Shown piece by piece: positions 1 through 8,250 of a DNA stretch of 64,000 bases; position 1 is the stretch's first letter, and each line of letters opens with the position of its first letter. Below the pieces are notes generated by a model, which saw nothing but the letters and a program-made list of their open reading frames with translations, had not been told where the DNA came from and did not search any database. The stretch is from Pedobacter mucosus (GTDB taxonomy: Bacteria; Bacteroidota; Bacteroidia; Sphingobacteriales; Sphingobacteriaceae): NCBI RefSeq assembly GCF_022200785.1, contig NZ_CP087585.1, positions 372,001 through 436,000 of the forward strand, given 5' to 3'. A program made the position numbers and the translations under genes.

Positions 1-1756
<1,756 letters not shown>

Positions 1757-1757
1757 A

Positions 1758-2744
1758 TTATATAGAAAGTACCTCCGTCATTTCCATTAAATCGGGTTCT
1801 AACTTAAAAGAGTGTGCAGTTAATGCTTCAGTTATGCTTATCAATTTAATTTCATTTCCCTTTAACCCAACCATTTGTTCCGTTTTACCAGCAATTAAGG
1901 CATTAACAGCTGCAAAACCTAAGCGGCTTCCTAAAATACGATCAAAACTACTTGGGCTGCCGCCCCGTTGTAAATGGCCTAGGATAGTTACTTTTGTATC
2001 ATAATGGTCAAAGGTTTCTTTAACTTTTTTGGCAATGTCATATGCTCCGCCTTGCTTATGGCCCTCTGCAACAATTACTATACTTGATGATTTTTTTGTT
2101 GCAGCGCCTAATGCCAATTTACTAATTAATTCTTGTACACTCGTTTCTCGTTCAGGCAATAAAACTGCTTCTGCTCCACTTGCAATGGAACTTCTTAGTG
2201 CAATACAACCTGAATCCCGACCCATTACTTCAATAAAAAATAAACGATCGTGGGCATCTGCTGTATCTCTAATTTTATCAATTGCTTCGATTACTGTATT
2301 GATTGCAGTATCATAACCTAATGTAAAATCTGAGCCAACTAAATCATTGTCAATTGTGCCTGGTATTCCAATCACTTTAACACCAAATGTTTCAGAGAAT
2401 CGTTTAGCGCCAGTAAAAGTACCATCGCCACCAATTACAACTAATCCATCTATATTATTTTTCTTTAAATTTTGATATGCAATTTCTTGCCCTTCTTCTG
2501 TTTTAAATTCTAAGCAACGGGCTGTTTTTAGTATCGTTCCGCCTAAGTGTAAAATATTACTTACAGAGCGGGCGTCCATCGGTTTTATGTTATCGGTAAT
2601 TAAGCCCTGATATCCTTGCATTACGCCAAACATATTAATGCCATGGTAAATTCCGGTACGAACTACGGCTCTAATCGCTGCATTCATTCCAGGAGCATCG
2701 CCTCCAGAGGTAAGAACAGCTATGTTTTTTATATTTGGATCCAT
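1758..2744 (-). CDS. pfkA: ATP-dependent 6-phosphofructokinase
   Basis: Phosphorylates fructose 6-phosphate to fructose 1,6-bisphosphate, the committed step of glycolysis. The product has 328 residues, close to the usual 320. It shows the N-terminal TSGGDAPGMN loop, GGDGT at 105-109 (Gly after GGD, as in ATP enzymes rather than the GGDD of PPi enzymes), PGTIDND with the catalytic Asp132, and MGRDSG at 174-179. It is the first gene of the pfkA, BadF-like, gap operon. A palindrome 18-36 bp upstream of the ATG and a weak -7 box (TATATTCG on the minus strand, 2755-2762) suggest a short leader and repressor or activator control. The Nudix regulator diverges from the same intergenic region. Confidence 0.96.
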   Translation of the reverse strand: MDPNIKNIAVLTSGGDAPGMNAAIRAVVRTGIYHGINMFGVMQGYQGLITDNIKPMDARSVSNILHLGGTILKTARCLEFKTEEGQEIAYQNLKKNNIDGLVVIGGDGTFTGAKRFSETFGVKVIGIPGTIDNDLVGSDFTLGYDTAINTVIEAIDKIRDTADAHDRLFFIEVMGRDSGCIALRSSIASGAEAVLLPERETSVQELISKLALGAATKKSSSIVIVAEGHKQGGAYDIAKKVKETFDHYDTKVTILGHLQRGGSPSSFDRILGSRLGFAAVNALIAGKTEQMVGLKGNEIKLISITEALTAHSFKLEPDLMEMTEVLSI

Positions 2745-2761
2745 CTTTATATTACGAATAT

Positions 2762-2780
2762 AGTGTGTAATTTTTACACT
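2762..2780. promoter_or_regulatory. Palindromic operator candidate, copy 1 (pfkA side)
   Basis: AGTGTGTAATTTTTACACT, with the exact inverted repeat GTGTAA-TTT-TTACAC at 2765-2779. It lies between the divergent pfkA and Nudix-regulator genes. A 16-of-19 match occurs at 4766-4784. It sits just upstream of a weak -7 box for pfkA, so a bound protein would touch the polymerase site. The binding protein is inferred to be the adjacent Nudix regulator. Confidence 0.7.
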
Positions 2781-2855
2781 AAGTAATTTTTTTGATTTTT
2801 TTTACTTAATATTGAAAGTGATACCTTTATCCGCTTAAAATAACTAAATTTTACC

Positions 2856-3545
2856 TTGGAACCAATTTTACCTCATTTAGATTCAGTATTCTCGATAGAT
2901 TGCGTTTTGTTCGGATTTGATGGAAAGGAATTAAAAATCCTACTAATCGAAAGAAATGAAGAACCCTTTAAAGATTGGTGGGCATTGCCCGGCAATATTG
3001 TAGGGCCTGATGAAAGCTTAGACCAATCTGCCTCAAGGATTTTGTATGAACTTACCGGACTTCGTGGCATTTACATGGAACAATATTATGCTTTTGGCGA
3101 TCCTAAACGCCACCCACAAGGTAGAGTGATCACTTTAGCCTACTATGCGCTTATTAGATTGGGTGGAGATAAAGAGCTTAAACCAATAAGTAATTATGCG
3201 AAACAAGCGAATTGGCTTCCGATTAATGATTTACCAAAGCTGGCTTTTGATCATGGAAAAATTTATGATAAAGGCTTGGAAAAAATTAAACGGAGAATTA
3301 AACACCAGCCAATTGCATTTGAGCTTTTACCAGAAAAATTTACGCTAACACAACTTCAACATGTGTACGAATTAATTTTAGGTAAAATGCTTGATAAAAG
3401 AAATTTCAGGAAAAAAATGCTAAGTTTTGGCGTGCTAAAAGAGCTCGATGAAAAACAAAAAGGAGTTTCATATCGGGCTGCAACTTTATATAGATTTGAC
3501 AAACGTAAATACGCTAAGCTTTTTGGTAAAGAAATTTCTTTTTAG
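2856..3545 (+). CDS. NrtR/AraR-type Nudix-domain transcriptional regulator
   Basis: A 229-residue protein with an N-terminal Nudix fold (about 10-135) and a C-terminal winged-helix part (about 150-225, with the segment FTLTQLQHVYELILGK). The Nudix box is eroded: where active enzymes have REUxEExGU, this has RILYELTGL (61-69), so two of the three metal-binding Glu are missing. That is known for Nudix regulators that use the fold as a ligand sensor, such as NrtR and the AraR of Bacteroides. The start is TTG at 2856; a stop codon lies 15 bp upstream and the next in-frame ATG is at codon 74, inside the domain. It diverges from pfkA. The effector is unknown; a sugar or nucleotide-sugar is likely from context. 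Confidence 0.85.
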   Translation: MEPILPHLDSVFSIDCVLFGFDGKELKILLIERNEEPFKDWWALPGNIVGPDESLDQSASRILYELTGLRGIYMEQYYAFGDPKRHPQGRVITLAYYALIRLGGDKELKPISNYAKQANWLPINDLPKLAFDHGKIYDKGLEKIKRRIKHQPIAFELLPEKFTLTQLQHVYELILGKMLDKRNFRKKMLSFGVLKELDEKQKGVSYRAATLYRFDKRKYAKLFGKEISF

Positions 3546-3622
3546 CAATTATATTTATCAGAAATAAAAGAACCGTTTTTAAAAGCAATTCAGAAGTTTT
3601 TAAACCTTATTGGAGCGACATC

Positions 3623-3643
3623 CTTTTTGTTCTTTACAAAAAG
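3623..3643. repeat. Small inverted repeat in the 3546-3801 intergenic stretch
   Basis: CTTTTTGT (3623-3630) pairs with ACAAAAAG (3636-3643). It lies in non-coding sequence after the Nudix gene and looks like part of an interspersed element. No gene is seen between 3546 and 3801 apart from this and the terminator at 3724-3765. Confidence 0.4.
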
Positions 3644-3723
3644 ATACAGCGGAAAAAAGGACTAACAAAAGAAATAATTACTGTCCTTGCTTTTCGAATA
3701 AAAATAAACTTTTAATAGACTTA

Positions 3724-3765
3724 AATTAAAGAACCCGATTTGAATTCAAATCGGGTTCTTTAATT
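3724..3765. terminator. Bidirectional terminator, 42-bp perfect palindrome
   Basis: The sequence is its own reverse complement over 42 bases, centred on GAATTC at 3742-3747, with GC-rich arms (GAACCCG / CGGGTTC) and A/T-rich flanks that give a U-rich tail in both directions. It lies between two converging genes, the Nudix regulator (plus) and the BadF kinase (minus). Confidence 0.85.
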
Positions 3766-3801
3766 ATGGGCTAAAGATTTACTAAATGCTAGTAATTAAC
3801 T

Positions 3802-4662
3802 TTAGTTTTTCGGTGCTAATTCTAAGTGATAATGCACTAAATCATCTATTGGAGAACGAATGATTTTGCCAACACCCATTTCGTAGCGGTCAGCAACAAT
3901 GCTTAAAATATCACGGAAACTGTAACCTACAGATCCTACGCAATTTAATTTATGATCTTTATAGTTAGGGTAGTGGATAACCAAGTTCTCGAAAAAAGCT
4001 GTAAATGCATAATCGATTGTGGTAAACGCATAATCTTCATAAGAATCTTTAAAATCGTAAAGAAATTTACTAAAACCAGCGCAGAAACGGTTTGGAAGAG
4101 GTTTGTTGTAGATGTTATCAAAAATATCTTCGTTTGTAAGCGCATAATTATCATAAAAAGCTTCGCGTAATCCTTTTGGCATATATCCTTTCATGTAATC
4201 TCCCAAAATACGTTTCCCTATATATGAACCGCTTCCTTCATCACCTAAAAAATAACCTAAAGAATCTATATTCATGGTAATATCAACACCATCGTAAAGA
4301 CAAGAATTGGTACCTGTACCTAAAATAGCCGCAAATCCTGGCTCGTTACCAAGAAGTGCCCTGCTAGAAGCAAGTAAGTCATGCCCAACAAAAATCGTAG
4401 CATTAATAAAAATCTGCTTCATTGCATCAGCTACAATTTTTACGTTTCCAGGTGTTGAACACCCAGCCCCATAATAGTAAACCCCTGTTAATTTTTCTCT
4501 TTCCAAGTGGTCTGGCAGAGTTTCATTTAAAGATTTTACAATATATTCTCCTTTTGAAAAATAAGGATTGTAACCTTCGGTATTAAAATAAATTTTTCTG
4601 CCGGCCTCATTAATCAAACACCAATTAGTTTTGGTAGATCCGCCGTCTGCAATTACTATCAT
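3802..4662 (-). CDS. BadF/BadG-family N-acetylglucosamine kinase-like protein
   Basis: Predicted cytosolic sugar kinase of 286 residues, probably acting on N-acetylglucosamine or a similar amino sugar; the substrate cannot be read from sequence. All ASKHA motifs are intact: DGGSTKT (6-12, phosphate-1 with Asp6), Asp95 in GHDLLASS, LGTGTNS (114-120, phosphate-2), LGDEGSGSYIGK, and GSVGYSF for adenosine. It is the intact relative of the protein at 914-1756. It is a single gene with its own upstream region, which holds copy 2 of the palindromic operator. It converges with the Nudix regulator across a palindromic terminator. Linked control with pfkA would join amino-sugar entry to glycolysis. Confidence 0.85.
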   Translation of the reverse strand: MIVIADGGSTKTNWCLINEAGRKIYFNTEGYNPYFSKGEYIVKSLNETLPDHLEREKLTGVYYYGAGCSTPGNVKIVADAMKQIFINATIFVGHDLLASSRALLGNEPGFAAILGTGTNSCLYDGVDITMNIDSLGYFLGDEGSGSYIGKRILGDYMKGYMPKGLREAFYDNYALTNEDIFDNIYNKPLPNRFCAGFSKFLYDFKDSYEDYAFTTIDYAFTAFFENLVIHYPNYKDHKLNCVGSVGYSFRDILSIVADRYEMGVGKIIRSPIDDLVHYHLELAPKN

Positions 4663-4765
4663 TTTATTTATTTTTTGGTTTTAGCACGATAAAAGTATAA
4701 AAACTTACATATTTTGAGTCTTTTTTTTTAATAATTTTTTAACAATTTGTTGTTATGTAAAGTGA

Positions 4766-4784
4766 AGTGTGTAAATAATACACT
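4766..4784. promoter_or_regulatory. Palindromic operator candidate, copy 2 (BadF kinase / threonine aldolase)
   Basis: AGTGTGTAAATAATACACT, with AGTGT and ACACT as outer arms. It is identical to copy 1 (2762-2780) at 16 of 19 positions, and the differences are only in the centre. It is about 100 bp from both divergent genes, the BadF kinase (minus) and threonine aldolase (plus), so either or both could be controlled. Confidence 0.65.
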
Positions 4785-4882
4785 ATATACCAAGCTTGAC
4801 ACGCTTAAAAACCTTTTAATTAAAATATTATATTAAATAAATTTTATTAATTAATTATGAACATTTTACAATATATTGAAAT

Positions 4883-5905
4883 ATGAAAAGCAATTTACTA
4901 GATTTTAGAAGCGATACCGTTACCAAACCAACCGCTGGAATGTTAGATGCAATGATGAGCGCCAAGGTTGGAGATGACGTATTTGGTGAGGATGAAACGG
5001 TACATGCGCTTGAAACAAAAGTGGCTTCTATATTTAACATGGAAGAAGGACTTTTTTGTCCATCAGGCACAATGACGAACCAAATTGGGATAAAATGTTT
5101 TACACAGCCAATGGATGAAGTAATTTGTGATCAAACGGCACATGTTTATCGATATGAGATTGGTGGAATTGCCTATCATTCTGGTGCATCGGTTCGCTTA
5201 CTTTATGGTGAACGTGGTATTTTAACTCCGGAACTTATAGAGCCAGAGATTAATGAAGACAATATACATTATCCAAATTCGAGTTTAGTGGTTTTGGAAA
5301 ATACGGTAAATAAGGGCGGAGGAAGTTGTTACACGCTTTCGCAAATTGCTCCTATTCATCACCTTTGTAATATTAAAGGATTAAAACTTCATTTAGATGG
5401 CGCCAGAATTTTTAATGCGTTAACGGCAACCGGGGATAAGGCGCACAGTTATGGTCAATATTTTGATGGCATTTCTGTATGCCTTTCGAAAGGATTAGGT
5501 GCTCCGGTTGGTTCTGTTTTGTTAGGAAGTAAGGCAACTATACATAAGGCTAGGAAAATAAGAAAGGCATTTGGTGGAGGAATGCGCCAGGCAGGTTTTT
5601 TAGCTGCTGCTGGAATTTATGCTTTGGATAATCATGTAGTTAGACTAAAAGATGATCATCACCATGCAAAAATGTTAGCTGATGCGTTGTTAAAAACGAA
5701 CTACGTTAAGTGTGTTATGCCTGTGCAAACCAATATTGTAATATTTGAAGTTGCTTCAGGATCTGCACAGAAAGTTGTAAATCAACTTAATGAAAAAGGA
5801 CTGCTTTGTAGCACAACTAGTAATAGCACTATTCGTTTGGTTACGCATTTAGATCTAAGTTCGGAGATGATAGACCGTGCAATCGAAATAATATTACATT
5901 TGTAA
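4883..5905 (+). CDS. ltaE: Low-specificity L-threonine aldolase
   Basis: PLP enzyme (fold type I, beta-eliminating lyase family) that splits L-threonine or L-allo-threonine to glycine and acetaldehyde in the cytosol. The product has 340 residues, the normal length. It starts with the family signature DFRSDTVTKPTAGM. It has GDDVFGEDETV (30-40) and LHLDGAR, whose Asp binds the PLP ring nitrogen. LSKGLGAPVGSVL carries the Schiff-base Lys203. The next gene, accC, starts 46 bp downstream and may be co-transcribed. Stereospecificity cannot be told from sequence. Confidence 0.92.
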   Translation: MKSNLLDFRSDTVTKPTAGMLDAMMSAKVGDDVFGEDETVHALETKVASIFNMEEGLFCPSGTMTNQIGIKCFTQPMDEVICDQTAHVYRYEIGGIAYHSGASVRLLYGERGILTPELIEPEINEDNIHYPNSSLVVLENTVNKGGGSCYTLSQIAPIHHLCNIKGLKLHLDGARIFNALTATGDKAHSYGQYFDGISVCLSKGLGAPVGSVLLGSKATIHKARKIRKAFGGGMRQAGFLAAAGIYALDNHVVRLKDDHHHAKMLADALLKTNYVKCVMPVQTNIVIFEVASGSAQKVVNQLNEKGLLCSTTSNSTIRLVTHLDLSSEMIDRAIEIILHL

Positions 5906-5951
5906 TGATTGATTTATTATTCAAAATCACGTCTTAATAGTTTATAACCAA

Positions 5952-7466
5952 ATGCTTGATCACTCAAAAAATATAAATCCAATTTCTAAAATTTTAATTG
6001 CTAACCGAGGAGAAATCGCTTTGCGAATTATGCGGTCGGCAAAAGAAATGGGCATAAAAACGGTGGCAGTTTTTTCTGAAGCTGATCGAGATGCTTTGCA
6101 TGTTCGTTATGCTGATGAAGCAGTTTTAATTGGTCCAGCGCCATCAAATCAAAGTTATCTGGTTGGTGAAAAGATTATTAATGCCTGTAAAGAAACAGGT
6201 GCAACAGCCATTCATCCAGGGTATGGTTTTTTATCAGAAAATGCAAAATTTGCACAAATGGTTGCTGATGCTGGCTTAATTTTAATTGGTCCATCGCCTT
6301 TGGCAATGGAAATAATGGGCAACAAACTTTCTGCTAAAGCTGCGGCCTTAAAGTATAATATTCCTATGGTTGCTGGAACAGAAGAAGCCATAGATGACGT
6401 AGCCGAAGCAAAAAAAAGAGCGGTGGAAGTTGGTTTTCCTATTTTAATAAAAGCTGCTGCTGGCGGTGGTGGAAAAGGAATGAGGATTGTTGAGAAACCG
6501 GAAGATTTTGAGGAACAAATGCAACTTGCAGTTAGTGAAGCCACATCTGCTTTTGGTGATGGTGCGGTTTTTATCGAACGTTATGTTACTTCGCCCAGGC
6601 ATATTGAAATTCAGGTTTTAGGCGATAACTATGGAAATATCGTGCATCTTTTTGAGCGGGAATGTTCCGTTCAGCGTCGCCATCAAAAGGTAATTGAAGA
6701 AGCACCATCAGCTGTGCTCACTCCAGAAATTAGAAAAAAAATGGGCGATTGTGCTGTTGATGTAGCCAGATCAGTTAATTATACTGGAGCAGGAACGGTA
6801 GAATTTATTTTAGATGAAAATTTGGATTTCTTTTTCCTCGAAATGAATACGCGTTTGCAAGTGGAACATCCGGTTACGGAATTAATTACCGGGATAGATT
6901 TAGTTAAAGAACAAATTAAAATTGCATCTGGAGAAAAGTTAAGTTTTACACAAGATGATTTAAAAATAATCGGGCATGCGATTGAACTTCGAGTTTATGC
7001 TGAAGATCCAAACAACAATTTTTTGCCTGATATAGGTACTCTACATACTTATAAAACGCCAAAAGGGAACGGTGTTCGGGTTGATGATGGCTTTGAACAA
7101 GGTATGGAAATCCCAATTTATTATGATCCGATGATTGCTAAATTAATCACTTTTGGTAAGGATAGGGAAGAAGCAAGAAACAGGATGATAAGGGCAATTG
7201 ATGAATATGAGATTACAGGGATAGAAACCACACTCGGTTTTGGTAAGTTTGTAATGCAACATGATGCTTTTAAAACCGGCAAGTTTGATACCCATTTTGT
7301 AGGTAAATATTTTACATCTAAAAGTTTAAAAAACGACGATGAAACAGAAGCTTTAATTGCCGCAATAATTGCGGCTAAATTGTTTCAAAAGGATAAAAAT
7401 GTATCTGTACAAAGTTCAGTAAAAAAAAACACTTCCGATTGGCGGAAGAATAGATTGAAACATTAG
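5952..7466 (+). CDS. accC: Biotin carboxylase subunit of an acyl-CoA carboxylase
   Basis: ATP-grasp enzyme that carboxylates the biotin of a carrier protein. It shows the start ILIANRGEIALRIMRSA, the glycine-rich loop AAAGGGGKGMR (168-178), QRRHQKVIEEAP (241-252) and EMNTRLQVEHPVTE (297-310). Its 504 residues exceed the usual 450 of E. coli AccC; the extra C-terminal 50 residues are basic and not recognised. No biotin carrier or carboxyltransferase gene is adjacent; riboflavin synthase follows after 33 bp. Serving acetyl-CoA or propionyl-CoA carboxylase are both possible. A run of nine A at 7421-7429 lies in the tail, 12 codons before the stop. Confidence 0.88.
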   Translation: MLDHSKNINPISKILIANRGEIALRIMRSAKEMGIKTVAVFSEADRDALHVRYADEAVLIGPAPSNQSYLVGEKIINACKETGATAIHPGYGFLSENAKFAQMVADAGLILIGPSPLAMEIMGNKLSAKAAALKYNIPMVAGTEEAIDDVAEAKKRAVEVGFPILIKAAAGGGGKGMRIVEKPEDFEEQMQLAVSEATSAFGDGAVFIERYVTSPRHIEIQVLGDNYGNIVHLFERECSVQRRHQKVIEEAPSAVLTPEIRKKMGDCAVDVARSVNYTGAGTVEFILDENLDFFFLEMNTRLQVEHPVTELITGIDLVKEQIKIASGEKLSFTQDDLKIIGHAIELRVYAEDPNNNFLPDIGTLHTYKTPKGNGVRVDDGFEQGMEIPIYYDPMIAKLITFGKDREEARNRMIRAIDEYEITGIETTLGFGKFVMQHDAFKTGKFDTHFVGKYFTSKSLKNDDETEALIAAIIAAKLFQKDKNVSVQSSVKKNTSDWRKNRLKH

Positions 7467-7499
7467 AAATTTAGCATAGATCAAAAAAACATATTATAA

Positions 7500-8087
7500 A
7501 TGTTTACAGGAATTATAGAAACGCTTGGTGAGATAAAAGCCATAAAAAATGAGCAATCAAACGTTCATTATACAATTTCATCTGCAATTAGTCACGAATT
7601 AAAAATTGATCAGAGTGTTGCGCATAATGGCGTTTGCCTTACTGTTGTTGCACTTCAGGATGGAACACATACAGTCACAGCCATTGATGAAACGCTAAGC
7701 AAAACGAATCTTGGTAGCTTAAAAGTAGGTAATAAAGTCAATTTGGAGCGTTGTATGCAAATGAATGCCCGTTTAGATGGACATATTGTTCAAGGTCATG
7801 TAGATCAAACTGCCATTTGTGTTAAAGTACAAGAATTAGATGGAAGTTGGGAATATCGTTTCAAATATGATGCTGCTGCTGGTAATGTTACTGTAGAAAA
7901 AGGTTCTGCTTGTGTTAATGGGATTAGCTTAACTGTTGTAAATTCTGAGTTAGATGAGTTTTCGGTTTTTATCATTCCTTATACTTATGAACATACCAAT
8001 TTACACGAAGTAAAAGCTGGTGATACTGTAAACCTGGAATTTGATATTATCGGTAAGTATGTTGCCCGTTTAATGGGTAAAAAATAG
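7500..8087 (+). CDS. ribE: Riboflavin synthase alpha subunit
   Basis: Last step of riboflavin synthesis: two 6,7-dimethyl-8-ribityllumazine molecules give riboflavin and the pyrimidinedione precursor. The protein of 195 residues has two lumazine-binding repeats. The first starts MFTGIIETLGEI and contains NGVCLTV; the second contains ARLDGHIVQGHVD and VNGISLTVV. Length and motifs are normal. It starts 33 bp after accC and may share its transcript. No FMN riboswitch is seen upstream. No other rib gene is in the window. Confidence 0.95.
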   Translation: MFTGIIETLGEIKAIKNEQSNVHYTISSAISHELKIDQSVAHNGVCLTVVALQDGTHTVTAIDETLSKTNLGSLKVGNKVNLERCMQMNARLDGHIVQGHVDQTAICVKVQELDGSWEYRFKYDAAAGNVTVEKGSACVNGISLTVVNSELDEFSVFIIPYTYEHTNLHEVKAGDTVNLEFDIIGKYVARLMGKK

Positions 8088-8178
8088 TCGCTTTCAATTT
8101 CCAATATCAATTAACGCTGCGTAAAATTTCTGTGGATATAAGTTTCTAATTCACAATTAATTGTTAATTATATACATA

Positions 8179-8206
8179 TTGCATTATGGCTGACTGGATA
8201 ATTTTG
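8179..8206 (+). promoter_or_regulatory. Bacteroidetes-type promoter for the rhamnosidase gene
   Basis: A -7 box TAATTTTG at 8199-8206 fits the TAnnTTTG consensus exactly, and TTG at 8179-8181 lies 17 bp upstream as the -33 element. Transcription would start near 8213, about 38 bases before the ATG at 8251. Confidence 0.6.
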
Positions 8207-8250
8207 TAAATATATTCATGTCGGTTTTTTAATCATTATTCTATCCAAAT

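Noticed and set aside
1758..2744. Pyrophosphate-dependent phosphofructokinase
   Set aside because: The motif is GGDGT with Gly at the discriminating position; PPi enzymes have GGDD.
7421..7429. A9 run in accC as programmed slippage site
   Set aside because: It lies 12 codons before the stop, in a non-conserved tail; slippage would hardly change the protein, unlike in dnaX.
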